Shown here one piece after another: positions 38,781 to 48,691 of a DNA stretch of 64,000 nt. This stretch comes from Leishmania donovani (lineage: Eukaryota > Euglenozoa > Kinetoplastea > Trypanosomatida > Trypanosomatidae): contig NC_018251.1 of NCBI RefSeq assembly GCF_000227135.1, positions 461,806-525,805 on the forward strand, in the 5' to 3' direction. The position numbers and the translations under genes were made by a program. The notes below the pieces were generated by a model. It did not search any database. It was given only the letters and a program-made list of their open reading frames with translations, and was not told the DNA's origin. Positions within the stretch are counted from its first letter, which is position 1, and the number at the start of each line of letters is the position of its first letter.

Positions 38781-41495
38781 ATGGGGTCCTCGAGCTCAAC
38801 GTTGGAGACGGCCAAGCTTGTCCGGATGCTCCTCTCTGAGGATGCAGCCTCTCCTGAGTCGCTGAGTCAGCTTCTTAACATGACCATGACAGAGGAGGAA
38901 ACGAGCCGGATCTTTACAGTGGAGAAAGTTCGTCAGCTGCGGCACCTCTACACGCGCAACTTCGCAGCCTTGCTGTACCGCTGCATTGGCGCCATCTCGG
39001 CGGTGGCCGTGAAGCGGCACGAGATCAACACCAGCACCAACCCCCCCAGTGCACTTCTCACGACGGAGGTGATGACGCAGTACCACTCCGCGCTGCGCAT
39101 CCTGCTCTGCATCCTGCCCATAGCACTTGAAAGCGGGGCAACACCGCTTGAGGATGCGGCGGATGCGTCCCCGAAGAGCAAAGATCCAGCGGCCCCTGCA
39201 GGAGCAGACGATGCCACGCCACCACCAGCAGCCATGACCCGCTCACGGACGGCAGCCACAGCGCACTTCCAGCAGCTCTTTTTTGTTGAAGGGAAGACCT
39301 GTGACGATGCGAATCCGGAGGACACCTTTCCGTTGCTGCCGCGGCAGAACGCGCATCTCTCCCCAACACAGCTGTGCACCGAACCGCTTCCGCTGGGGTC
39401 GTTCATGGTGTGGTCGTTGGTCGAGTGCTGCTTTGTGCGTGGTCTGACCTTGCCGGAGTATCCGGTGCTGCCAACGGAAGCCAGCGTCAGCATCACGCAT
39501 ACGGAGGTAGACACAGGACTGATGTGGTGCCCGGGGCTTGCTTCCGAAGATCCTATCCAAGCTCTTGCGATCAACACGAGTACGCCGAGCTTTACCTGGG
39601 CGACGCCACGACTTCCTCGACGGCGGAAAGCACTCCTCGAAGTTCTTTTTGTGGCACTGTCCTCGCTGATCTACCATGAAGCCGGTTTCCGAGATACCAT
39701 CTTCCTGGAGCCGCTTCTGTCCACCTCGACGGTGCCGTTGACGCCCACACTCTCCATCTCAATGCTCAACACTATTCTTCAGTTCGTCCCGTATGGATAT
39801 TTGCCCTACACAAGTCACCTCGGTGTCGAGGAAAAGGAACTGGTAGTGGCGAGCGCCCGACTGCTCAACGCAACCTTGTGCTACATGGGTGTCCCGCTGG
39901 ATCCCATCCTTCCGTCCGAGAGGCAGCACTCCGTGGCAGATGGCGCCGGCCCGTCACTGGATCAGCGAATTTCACAGGCGAGTGATATGCGCGTCAGTGA
40001 GCCGGTGAACTCTACGGTGGCAGACGGGCCAGAGACAAGCACCCTTAGCCACCGGAATGGAAGCCATCCCATCTGCGATTCAGGGGGGTCGTCACGAACT
40101 GCCTCAAGCCGCACCGGCGCTCTCTGTGACGCTCTCGTATCAAACACATTGCACTCGCCGCCCGACAGCATCGAGCCTTCTACGACGCCGCTGCCGCATA
40201 TCGGACCGCCGCGCTTCGTGCACAGTGTGCGCAAGGCGCTCCGGGACATCACCCTAACTGAGGCAAAGGCACTCGTGCAGCGCATGCAGGTCATCCTTGG
40301 TGTGAATGTGTACTCCAGTCAGACGTACCTGCCTGTTTCGCAGGGCTGGTTTGCCTCCTTGGATGACTTCATGGTGCTCTTTTGGAAGATACTGGACTTG
40401 TCACCAGCGTGTCTGGCACAGTTCGGTACAAGCTCCCACGCCTTGGACTACGTCATCCCCATTCTCGATTACGCCCTCGCCGTGCGTCGCAGCCCGCTCT
40501 ACACGTACCAGTTCCAGCTAATGCTCTTCGTGCTGACTCGACTCTCTGAGGTGCGGGGGTTCGTGCTGCAGTGCAACCAAGTGTGCAGCGCAGCCCTGCC
40601 CTTTCGCTTTCCGAAGATGTCTCCGGCGCGCACGTACAATGGCCTTATCGTGCTTGCCTTGTGTCTTGTAATGGAGATGAAAGACCTGCAGGCACTCGTT
40701 CCGCTTTTCCCTTCGTGCACCGTGGTGCTGGCGAACATGGCGCCGTTTATCACCTCTCTCGGACGAGAGCCGTCCATCAAGCTGGTTTCCTTTTTCGCCC
40801 AAGTCACCTACCGCTGTTTGCGCAGCACCTTACCAAGTTCGCCTGGCAACAGCACAACAGGGGATACTTTAGGCGGTTCGTTTACTTCGGCGGGGACGTC
40901 AAACAACCTTGTGCACCAATCTCAAATGGTGAATCTGTGCGAAGCCATTGCAAGTTTGCTGCAATACCAAGCCAATGGCTCCCTGTACCTGATTGCTGCC
41001 CTTGTGGACCACCGCGCAGTCGTGCGAGAGGCGAAGGACGCCTACGTGGTGCAGCGCACCAAGGAACTCGCAGTGGGGCTTCCTTTGCCGTTTCTTATCA
41101 ACACGCTCGACGCCGCGGTAGCGGTGGCGCTTCCGGTGCTGGAGAGCACCGATGCGCTGCGGAAGATCACCAAGTACTATGTGGACACAACGTCTGAGGC
41201 GACCGTGAATAATGGAACAGCTGCCGCTGAGACAACGAGAGCGTTTGCACTTCAGGTGGGGATGGGTGAGTCGGGTGCTGGGCTGGCGGCCAGCGACGAG
41301 GCTGTTGATCGACTGCGGTCAGTGACGTTGGTGGGCGTGCTCCCTACACCGCACAGCATCGTTGTTCGAAAATTTCAATCCACTAAGAGCGTCGAGCAGT
41401 GGACGGCGACGACGTTCTGGACAAGCGCGTACATTCACTCGCAAGCTGGGGTGCTGGGCGACCGAACTTCGGTAAAGCTGGTGCAGTTTGTGTGA
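38781..41495 (+). CDS. HID1: HID1 family protein (high-temperature-induced dauer formation 1), 904 aa
   Basis: HID1 proteins are peripheral Golgi proteins needed for dense-core vesicle and secretory cargo sorting in animals. This sequence starts MGSSSST, a good N-myristoylation signal like the MGN start of animal HID1. Similarity continues through ILQFVPYGYLPY (about residue 335) and LDDFMVLFWKILDLSPA (about 530). The LQALVPLFPSC..VLANMAPFITSL block (about 645) aligns with animal LQPLFDCLL.IVVNVSPYLKSL. The very end gives the closest match: LVGVLPTPHSIVVRKFQS, then W...T....AYIH and VKLVQF at the terminus, as in human HID1. Low-complexity Ser/Thr/Pro/Ala inserts lie at about 125-170 and 390-480. 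The start is the first ATG after the terminal acceptor. Neighbours on this strand are unrelated. Confidence 0.88.
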   Translation: MGSSSSTLETAKLVRMLLSEDAASPESLSQLLNMTMTEEETSRIFTVEKVRQLRHLYTRNFAALLYRCIGAISAVAVKRHEINTSTNPPSALLTTEVMTQYHSALRILLCILPIALESGATPLEDAADASPKSKDPAAPAGADDATPPPAAMTRSRTAATAHFQQLFFVEGKTCDDANPEDTFPLLPRQNAHLSPTQLCTEPLPLGSFMVWSLVECCFVRGLTLPEYPVLPTEASVSITHTEVDTGLMWCPGLASEDPIQALAINTSTPSFTWATPRLPRRRKALLEVLFVALSSLIYHEAGFRDTIFLEPLLSTSTVPLTPTLSISMLNTILQFVPYGYLPYTSHLGVEEKELVVASARLLNATLCYMGVPLDPILPSERQHSVADGAGPSLDQRISQASDMRVSEPVNSTVADGPETSTLSHRNGSHPICDSGGSSRTASSRTGALCDALVSNTLHSPPDSIEPSTTPLPHIGPPRFVHSVRKALRDITLTEAKALVQRMQVILGVNVYSSQTYLPVSQGWFASLDDFMVLFWKILDLSPACLAQFGTSSHALDYVIPILDYALAVRRSPLYTYQFQLMLFVLTRLSEVRGFVLQCNQVCSAALPFRFPKMSPARTYNGLIVLALCLVMEMKDLQALVPLFPSCTVVLANMAPFITSLGREPSIKLVSFFAQVTYRCLRSTLPSSPGNSTTGDTLGGSFTSAGTSNNLVHQSQMVNLCEAIASLLQYQANGSLYLIAALVDHRAVVREAKDAYVVQRTKELAVGLPLPFLINTLDAAVAVALPVLESTDALRKITKYYVDTTSEATVNNGTAAAETTRAFALQVGMGESGAGLAASDEAVDRLRSVTLVGVLPTPHSIVVRKFQSTKSVEQWTATTFWTSAYIHSQAGVLGDRTSVKLVQFV

Positions 41496-42512
41496 AGAGA
41501 GCCTATGTGCGCGTTGCATGCAGCGAAAAGGAAACGAAAAACAAAAGGTGAAAGACATGCGTCGGTGAAATAGGTGTCCTTGTGTCCGTACATGCACACA
41601 CACAAAAATGTGTGTGTGTGTGCATGTGCGACAGTTCGAGAAAGCGTGCGTGGGAAGGTGATGATGCTGAGCGTGAGTTCTGCTGTTGCTGCGGCACTAA
41701 AGCTCTCTCTGTGTCTGTCTGTATATGTGCATGTCTCTGTTCCTTCCTCTTCTCGACCCTTCCGTTCCACATGTGCCCTCTCCCCTCCCTCCCTCCCTCC
41801 CTCCGTCTTTCTCTCTTCTGATGGCTGTGTTGCTGTGTGTTGCGCTTACCTCTTATTCCTTTTTTCTTCTCGGGCGCTCTGTTTGTCTGTCTGTCTCTCT
41901 CTCTACCTCCCCCCTCATGTCTTCACCTCTCTGTAGGTGTGCGTCTCTCTCTCTCTGTGTTGTTTCGGATTGTCCTCAGGGTGTGAACGCCGAGAAGAAG
42001 AGCACGTGAGAAGGACAGGTAACATCCTGAAAACAATAGACACACAGAGCGCCCCCCAAAAGGAAGGAGGCGATGCAGAAGGGTGGTCCCGCCACGGATG
42101 CACATATTGCGAACACATGTATGTATGCATGCGTGCATGTATGTGTGTCTGTGTGGGTGCGTATCATCCAATGCGTGGCGGACGCGGGGAAATGGTGGTG
42201 TACGTAACTCGCTTCTACTGTGGTGTGATATTCTGCTGCATGCGCTTACTTCTCATTGTGTTTCTCGCTGTGACGATTTATGTGTACGTGTGCGTGCCTG
42301 CGTGCAGAGGCCGCGTAAGCTAAGGTACACCAACGCTTAAAATCCAGCTAAACCCATTACTCAACTTCGCCCTCCCTTTTCCCTCCTGACTCACCTCTTC
42401 TTTCCATTGCCATTGTCCACAGCAGCGGGACTTGTAGCGCATACCTCCGCCCTACATATCTTCATTTTACCTTCCGCGCTCCTTCTCGCAAGCCACGCTT
42501 AACCACTTGACT
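41496..42512. other. Intergenic, no gene seen
   Basis: (TG)n/(CA)n near 41590-41620 and long CTCT/CCCT tracts at 41770-41960, followed by mixed sequence and a C/T-rich lead into the RING gene. No gene is seen. Confidence 0.55.
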
Positions 42513-42980
42513 ATGAACAAGAGCACCTGCACCGCCGTACAAGTGCCGAAGCACATTGAGTGCCGAGTGTGCTATGACACCTGGACAAACCCCGTACAGC
42601 TGCTGAAGTGCGGGCATATCTTCTGCCGACACTGCGCACCGCCTACGACGACGCGTTGCGCCATGTGCCACACCACCGTTTCGGGTTTCGTGATGCCGAG
42701 CGAGGGGATCACGGAGGCGTCCATGAGTGTTACAGTGCTGTGCACGAGTTGCGGGTGGCGGGGTAACCGCAAGGCGTCCCTGTCGCACCAGTGCAACCCT
42801 AGCTTGACGCACAGCTCGTACGTGACACATCCGCAGATGAACGACTGCGAGTGGGTCCAGTTTGCCCTGCAAGGGCGCAACGGCGCTGTAATTGATGCTG
42901 CCGCCCGCCCTGTGCATCAAGACGCGCTGCCTTCTTCCGAAGCCATCACAGCGGACGCGGTAGAGGGAATTCCTCTTTGA
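42513..42980 (+). CDS. Small RING-finger protein with second zinc site, 155 aa
   Basis: A C3HC4 RING lies at residues 17-52: C17, C20, C33, H35, C38, C41, C49, C52. This fold normally recruits an E2 for ubiquitin transfer. A second Cys/His cluster follows at C77, C80, H92 and C94 (LCTSCGWRG...SHQC). The spacing of all twelve ligands is the same as in the RING plus EF-hand proteins at 49741 and 53894, so this is clearly a family member, but it ends after about 60 further residues without EF-hands. Outside the ligands the sequence is strongly diverged, so it is an old paralogue rather than a recent truncation. Copy F of the SIDER-like repeat begins 300 bases downstream in sense orientation. Substrates and localisation are unknown. 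Confidence 0.85.
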   Translation: MNKSTCTAVQVPKHIECRVCYDTWTNPVQLLKCGHIFCRHCAPPTTTRCAMCHTTVSGFVMPSEGITEASMSVTVLCTSCGWRGNRKASLSHQCNPSLTHSSYVTHPQMNDCEWVQFALQGRNGAVIDAAARPVHQDALPSSEAITADAVEGIPL

Positions 42981-43280
42981 GCATGCACGCTTTCATCGAC
43001 TCTCGCAGTGCGCCGCGTAGACTTGCGTCACAATGCTGATGTCCGGCAAGGCCCCTCCCCCTCCTCCTCACTTTCCCATTGTTTCCACTAAGCAATCAAC
43101 ATGAATCACGCGTTTCCTGCTTACCGTGGTCTCTTCGTTGCGTACTTGCAGTAAAGAGGCGGGGTTGAGGACAATACACTCGTTGACAGGAGGGGAGGAC
43201 GCAGCTGCCGACGCACCAAGCGAAGCGGAGGGGGCCATTATTCCACCTTTTTTTTGCGTCTCCTTGCTCCTCCTTCCCCT

Positions 43281-43813
43281 GCTGTCGTGGGACGCCTCCG
43301 TGCGTGGTATCGCAGGGTCCAGTGCCCCCACTCTGTCTGGGGAGGCCGAGCAGCCCCCCTCCACTATCCCCGCCAAAGGCCAGCCCGCTTCTCGTGGTGA
43401 CAGAGTCATGCACCGACGACGTAGGGGGAGGTCGGAGTGAGTCACCGCCACTGCTGTCGGCGGTCAGGTCCTGGATGGCGCTGCGGTGGGGGCACCTGCA
43501 ACAGTGAGCACGCTTGTGCCATCCGTGTGGTGGGTGGAGCTCCGGCGTGACTCTGGCGTGCCCCCCACCCGGCCCTCACACTGCCTTGCTGGTGGGGGAG
43601 CCTGGGCCACCGCGGGCGGGATGCGGCGGGTGGGGACGGGCATGGTGGTGGGGGGGCGGCTGTGGGGCGGCCTGCGGGGTCAGGGGCGAGTAGATTGTGA
43701 GGCGCGGGGCCCTTGCCGTGATGCGTGCCTGCTGCTGCTTTTCGCGAGGCGATGGGGCCTGCGGGCAGGGCTGTGTCGAGCGTGGGCTGGGTCATGCTCT
43801 GTGGCAGAGGGGA
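43281..43813 (+). mobile_element. SIDER-like retroposon, copy F (complete, reference copy)
   Basis: The only full-length copy without gaps, about 533 bases, running from gctgtcgtgggacgcctccg to gtggcagaggggaa. The 5' block tatcgcagggtccagtg...tctggggaggccgagc resembles the roughly 79-bp signature shared by the 5' ends of trypanosomatid ingi/L1Tc, RIME and SIDER elements (compared from memory). It is GC-rich and has no conserved reading frame, so it is non-autonomous. The size agrees with SIDERs (about 0.55 kb). It lies in the probable 3' UTR of the small RING gene. Confidence 0.85.
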
Positions 43814-44069
43814 ACACAGGGGAACTAGAAGATCGCTTTTGCCTTGTCTTTTTTTATATATTTCCCTCTTCATCATCTTCATCGGATAGTGTGACCTCCG
43901 TTCGCAGCGGTGTCTGCGTGCGCACATCACTCCTGTTCTCCCTGCTGAATTGCTTAATTTGCTCTGTTTCACTTTCTATGGCTTTGCTTTTTGTAGCCCC
44001 GAAGAGGGGTGTCCGACGATCAGCTGGAATTATGATGGAAAAACGTGCTCAAGACGTGTGAATAGCGTT

Positions 44070-44260
44070 TCTGCTCCTCAGGCGAGTTGGACGATGATCG
44101 CTCCCGCAGTTCTCAGGGTATACCTATGGGGTCGATGGGAGGAGGAGCGGGAACACGTCGCCTGCGTTGTGCATCCTCTACAAGCTGGCCTCGTCGCGCT
44201 CCAAAGTAACAGAGAGGGGAGAAGGGACGAAGAAGGGCTGCAATTGTGCCAGGAGCAGGT
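44070..44260 (+). pseudogene. Possible PRP38-like splicing factor fragment
   Basis: In one frame, after a TGA, the sequence reads FSGYTYGVDGRRSGNTSP then ALCILYKLASSRSKVTE before drifting and stopping near 44260. The middle recalls the PRP38 family word (G..STAFCLLYKLF...LT). No start codon or complete domain is present and neighbouring frames are broken, so if real it is a truncated relic. The evidence is a short motif read by eye; a chance reading is possible. Confidence 0.28.
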
Positions 44261-44347
44261 GAACGCACGCGAGAGTTTCTGTGTGTGCTGTCCGCCTCTG
44301 CCGTCCTTAGTTCCTCTCCTCCCTCTATTGTTGCCTCCTCGATAGCG

Positions 44348-44425
44348 GCTCTCGCTACTTCATCCCTTCATCGCTTCATCTGCTGCATCTGCCATTTTTG
44401 ACGTTTTACTTACATCTTTTCAAAG
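44348..44425 (+). promoter_or_regulatory. Predicted trans-splice acceptor for HDAC
   Basis: A C/T-rich tract with ttttgacgttttacttacat and cttttcaaag gives AG at 44424-44425. The first ATG downstream is the HDAC start. Confidence 0.5.
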
Positions 44426-44556
44426 AGCAGGGGCTGACCGAACACTTCGCGCACGCGACTTTATCGAAGAGGCGTAGCTGAAGGCGTTCGGGGCGCATTT
44501 GCCGGCCGCCCGCTGCTCTTGTGTGCTCGTTGCTACCGCAGCTAGAATAATCTGCG

Positions 44557-46167
44557 ATGTCAACTCCGGAGCAGCTTCCCGCGCTCTCAGCGGCGGGCTC
44601 ACCGTCGTCGGGAGGGGCTTCCTCTCATCACTCACCGCACGAAGCATCGCTCTCGTTTCCCGCTTCGGTGATTCCTGGCGACGCCTCTGCGGAGTCTCCG
44701 CGCGCTTGGTCGATGCCGCGGTCTTCAACGGCGAGCGAGGAAAGCGCAGCAACATCGCAACTGCAGCAAAAGCCAGATGCACCGGAGTCACGCCTTGGGG
44801 GGCGGAAAGTGGTGTACTTTGTGGATCACTCCGTCACTTCCATAGCCTATGCAGAGGGTCATTTGATGCGACCGTCTCGTGTGCGTGCGCTGCACGCGCT
44901 TGTTCATTCCCTGGGCCTCGACAATGCAGAATGCATGACTGTATGTCATGCTCGTCCGGCGACGGCGGAGGAAATGGGGGCGTTTCACCGCAGCGCGTAC
45001 TTGGAATGTCTGCGGCAGGCACCGGTCATTTGCGGAAATCCGCTGGACGAGATGTCCTTAGCTTTTCAGAAGGAATTCGACGTCCCGTTCGCGTCTCAGA
45101 ACGGCGACTGCCCTCTCTTCCCTGAGGTGTGGGCGCTGGTGTCCAGCCAGGCCGGCGCCTCGCTTGCCTGTGCAGAGGCCCTCGTACGCGGCGATGCAAC
45201 GGTGGCGATGAACTGGGCAGGCGGCATGCATCACGCCGCTGCCGCCCACGCAAGCGGGTTCTGCTTTGTGAATGACATTGTGTTGTGCATCCGCCGGCTG
45301 CTGCGGCACTACCAGCGCGTCCTCTACGTTGACCTGGACGTGCATCACGGGGACGGCGTGGAGGGGGCCTTTTATGGCAATCACCGCGTGATGACGCTCT
45401 CGCTGCACCAGTTCGGCAACGGCTTCTTCCCCGGCACCGGCGACTATCCGACGCGTGAGACGGCCGACAGCTTCGCCATCAACGTCCCGCTGCCCACGCG
45501 CACGGGAGACGCCGCGTACCTCTTGTCGTTCCGCACTGCACTCTCCAGCGTGGTTCAGTGCTTTGATCCGGAGGCGATGGTCGTGCAATGCGGCGCGGAC
45601 ACCATAGCGGGCGACCTCATTGGGCGGCTTTGCGTCACTACGTTGGCGCACACGCAGTGTGTGGCAGATGTGCTGTCGCTTGAGCGACCGACGGTACTGC
45701 TTGGTGGAGGCGGTTATCACGTGTTTCACACAGCGCGCTGCTGGGCGATCCACACCGCCACCGCGCTGGGTCGCACAGCTGCACAGTTGCCCTTGTACAT
45801 CCCGCGCACAGACCCGTACTATATGGATTACCGGCGCGAATGCACACCGAAGCGTCCGACGCTGCATGTGTTTCTCGACCCTGACGTCGATGATCCGCTG
45901 CCGCTGGGGGACAGCTTGGCGTTCTGGCGTCAGCTCTGTCGCAGCATCCAGTGGCAGATGCGCGCTGCCCGCCTTGTGCGGCAGGGGTTTTTCCGTACAC
46001 TACAGCTTTGCCGGCAGCGACGGGCAGCGTTGCTGAGACGGTTCGCTACGCAAGAGGCAGGAAGAGAATCTGGTATCGGTGTCAGCGGCTCTAAGCGCCC
46101 GCGCTCAGCAAATGCAACGGACCGCGATGCCAAGGAGGGGGTGGAGGACCGAGTGGTCTCGGCGTGA
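44557..46167 (+). CDS. Class I (RPD3-type) histone deacetylase, 536 aa
   Basis: This zinc enzyme removes acetyl groups from lysines. All catalytic parts of the class I fold are present: the His pair in GGMHHA (225-226), ASGFCFVND (232-240), zinc ligands D261 and H263 in YVDLDVHHGDGVEGAFY, the channel loop FFPGTGD, the third zinc ligand D353 in QCGADTIAGD, and the transition-state Tyr387 in LGGGGY. The enzyme is therefore predicted to be active. Differences from human HDAC1 include M for L in GGLHHA and TI for SL in GADSLAGD. An 80-residue Ser/Ala/Pro-rich N-terminal extension is specific to this protein, and the C-terminal tail (SGSKRPRSAN) could be a nuclear localisation signal. Trypanosomatids have several deacetylases; which one this is cannot be settled here. 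It stands between members of the RING family but belongs to a different pathway. Confidence 0.93.
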   Translation: MSTPEQLPALSAAGSPSSGGASSHHSPHEASLSFPASVIPGDASAESPRAWSMPRSSTASEESAATSQLQQKPDAPESRLGGRKVVYFVDHSVTSIAYAEGHLMRPSRVRALHALVHSLGLDNAECMTVCHARPATAEEMGAFHRSAYLECLRQAPVICGNPLDEMSLAFQKEFDVPFASQNGDCPLFPEVWALVSSQAGASLACAEALVRGDATVAMNWAGGMHHAAAAHASGFCFVNDIVLCIRRLLRHYQRVLYVDLDVHHGDGVEGAFYGNHRVMTLSLHQFGNGFFPGTGDYPTRETADSFAINVPLPTRTGDAAYLLSFRTALSSVVQCFDPEAMVVQCGADTIAGDLIGRLCVTTLAHTQCVADVLSLERPTVLLGGGGYHVFHTARCWAIHTATALGRTAAQLPLYIPRTDPYYMDYRRECTPKRPTLHVFLDPDVDDPLPLGDSLAFWRQLCRSIQWQMRAARLVRQGFFRTLQLCRQRRAALLRRFATQEAGRESGIGVSGSKRPRSANATDRDAKEGVEDRVVSA

Positions 46168-48353
46168 TAGTTGCGGAGGAGGAGTGCACTTCGGCCTCTC
46201 CTTGCCACTGCTTTTTCTTTGACTTGCTGCTTACATCGTGCCCGCGTGTGTGAGGAAGAGAGGGAGGAAACAAGCCTGGCGCAGCACTGACGCACAATCA
46301 CGCACATGCGCACACGTACTCACAGAGGCCCACACACGAGCGCAAAGAAAAGAGAACGCCCACAATGACGACGGAACAAAACATTGAAACGTGCACGACA
46401 GAGGAAGATGTGGGAGGGGCTGAGAGGGAGAGAGAGGAGGGAGGAGACGCTCAGACCGCATCTCCGTTTCCATGCCTTACACGCAGGATCTTTGTAAGCT
46501 CGTGTGCACGTCTCCCGCTCTCCCTCCCCGCACACACTCGCACACGGACTCGCTTTGTTTCGTGTGTTGCCTCTCCCTTTCTTCTCTTGCCTTCCGGCGA
46601 GGGCTCTTCATGGGGTGTGTCTTCTGCGCCGCTCGCTAACTCTCCTGTTGCACCTGAACCGGGGCTGCATGGTTCGCTTTTTCTTTGCCATCGTACTCTC
46701 TCTTGTATTGCCTTTTCCTTTTTTTTGTCTTCCCCTTTCCTCTCCTCACGCATGACTGCACGGTTGGGTGGACGTGGCGTCAAACACACGCGTTTCTCCT
46801 CGGGCACAACGCGTGCACATATATCACATTTCTGCAATTACCCACACGCACCTGCTGCAGGTACTTGACTGTCTCGTCGCCGCCGCCGGCCTTTGTCGCA
46901 CTTGCACTCTTGTGTATCTCGGAGGCGAGCACAAAAGGAGAGATCGAAAAAAAAAAAGAATACACAAGACGGATCTACCTTTGGGCCTCACTTCACGTGC
47001 AACGCTCCGCATAATCGGACTCCCTATCTTCGTTTTCCTCCATCTCTTCTCTCCCCCTTGTCGTTCGCGTTCTTGTATCTTGTCCGTTTCGTTTTCGAGT
47101 CTCTTGTCGTTGCTGCTGCTGCGACTTGCCCTCTTCTCTCCCTTCTTCGGTCGCACTCCCCTCCCCTCCCGACGTGTATCTTCGATTGCATTTTTTCTTT
47201 CATCTGCCCTTTTCCTTTCTCTCTTTTCGGTTTGGCGCGGTTGCCATTACGCTCCTCTCGGTGTGCATTCCTTCTCTTCTCCCCCCTTCGCACGCGCCTC
47301 GGTGTCGGTACTCTCGCTCTTAGAGCGGTTACACTTTTCAGTTGGTCTGATTTCGTAAGCCTCGCTGTCCGGCTCGCACGCGCTTCTCCAGAGTCTCTCT
47401 TTCTCTTCCACCTCCCTGACCGGTTCGTGCCCACACACCCTTTACTCGCACTCCATCACTGTGGGCTTTGGCGGTTTGTTTTTGTTCATGTGTGTGTTTT
47501 TGGTGGAATTGACTACATCTGTTGTGCATCTCTGCCTGTCTGTGTGTCTTTGTGTGTGTGGAGGGTTCTCGGCACTGCCCCTCTCACTTGCATTTCTCTG
47601 CTTGTTGCTGCTGACCCTGCGTTGCATGAGGATTGCCTGCGCAGTGTGAACGAACCGCTGTTGTGCCTTGTACAATACACTGGGACTGTTGGAGGGCGCT
47701 GGTGCAGTGTTGGTGGCTTCTGTTGTCAGCACGTCTCCTCTTTCCTTTTTTCTGTTTGCGCCGAAAGGGGGTATCGTACACGAACAAAGGCTTGTATCAC
47801 CTTTGCGCCTCCATCCGAGGGCACTGCCGCGCCTTCCTCCCAGCCCCGGCCTTTTTTGTCTTCTAGATAGCTGTGCGAGGAGGGGTACGTTCTGGAGCTT
47901 GTTGTCGTCGTGACGAAGTGCGACAGGAGGGTGAGTGCGGGTGGGGTGGGGGCTGGAGAGTCGGAAACAACCGCTTTGGCGTGTCTCGTTGTCGCATCTG
48001 TTTTTTTTTTTCCTTCTCTTTGATCTTCGTGCCCTGTCGTGCTTCGCACCCCGCACGTTGTCCTTTTATTTTTCGTTGTCTTGCTCCCTGCATTCTATCA
48101 CCCACCCGCCCCTACGCTACCGTATACACCGACTCGCACTCTTTCTCATCATCAGCAGGAGCTCTCGCTCCTCCTTTTTTTCCTTCGCTCACGCATCTCC
48201 GCTCGTGTGCCTCGGCTTGTTCGTACTGTGTCTCCGACAACGATCATCACCTCGAAAGCCTCTCCTCTCCTCTCGCTGCTGCTTTGCTCGTGTATTTGTG
48301 TTCGCGTTGAAAAGGGCCTACCCTCCATCCGATTACGAATATAGACGCCACCC
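46168..48353. other. Long intergenic spacer and 5' UTR of RING-EF array
   Basis: More than 2 kb of C/T-rich DNA. The 325-residue frame at 46893-47870 is a Ser/Leu/Phe/Pro reading of pyrimidine tracts and is not taken as a gene. From 48148 to 48353 the sequence is repeated, without visible change, upstream of the intact RING-EF gene (from 49535). Confidence 0.55.
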
Positions 48354-48482
48354 ATGACGATGGCAAACCTCTGCCTTGGCGAGGATTTTAGTGAGGAGCT
48401 CACCTGCGCGGTGTGTCTTGACTCATGGAAGGACCCGGTCGAGCTGATGCCGTGTGGGCACATCTTCTGCAAGGCGTGTGCG
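48148..48482 (+). repeat. Duplicated 5' region of RING-EF genes (first copy)
   Basis: This segment, 5' UTR plus the first 43 codons, recurs at 49535-49869 with an offset of 1387. Its right part (48253-48482) also recurs at 48591-48820 with an offset of 338. The nested copies define the tandem duplication structure. Confidence 0.85.
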
Positions 48483-48590
48483 NNNNNNNNNNNNNNNNNN
48501 NNNNNNNNNNNNNNNNNNNNNNNNNNNNNNNNNNNNNNNNNNNNNNNNNNNNNNNNNNNNNNNNNNNNNNNNNNNNNNNNNAAGGCGAGC
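48354..48590 (+). pseudogene. RING-EF-hand gene, copy 1, 5' part only
   Basis: Codons 1-43 (MTMANLCLGE to CKACA) are identical to copies 2 and 3 up to the N run at 48483. After the gap only nine bases, aaggcgagc, still match the gene (codons 96-98 of the intact copy) before the sequence switches to the 5' UTR of copy 2. The copy therefore lacks the linker and all EF-hands. About 160 bases would be needed to bridge what the 99 N represent, so the gap size is nominal. It may be a true truncated duplicate or an assembly product of a collapsed tandem array. Confidence 0.75.
48483..48581. other. Assembly gap (99 N) in RING-EF copy 1
   Basis: A run of N inside tandemly repeated sequence. Confidence 0.95.
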
Positions 48591-48691
48591 CGAAAGCCTC
48601 TCCTCTCCTCTCGCTGCTGCTTTGCTCGTGTATTTGTGTTCGCGTTGAAAAGGGCCTACCCTCCATCCGATTACGAATATAGACGCCACCC

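Larger units (their letters stand above)
43814..44556. other. Intergenic and HDAC 5' UTR
   Basis: It holds a possible gene fragment (44070-44260). A pyrimidine tract at 44348-44421 with AG at 44424-44425 follows; no ATG lies between that AG and 44557. Confidence 0.55.

Noticed and set aside
46893..47870. A 325-residue + strand open frame after the HDAC gene
   Set aside because: It reads as Ser/Leu/Phe/Pro-rich low complexity over pyrimidine-rich UTR, has no domain, and neighbouring frames are equally open.
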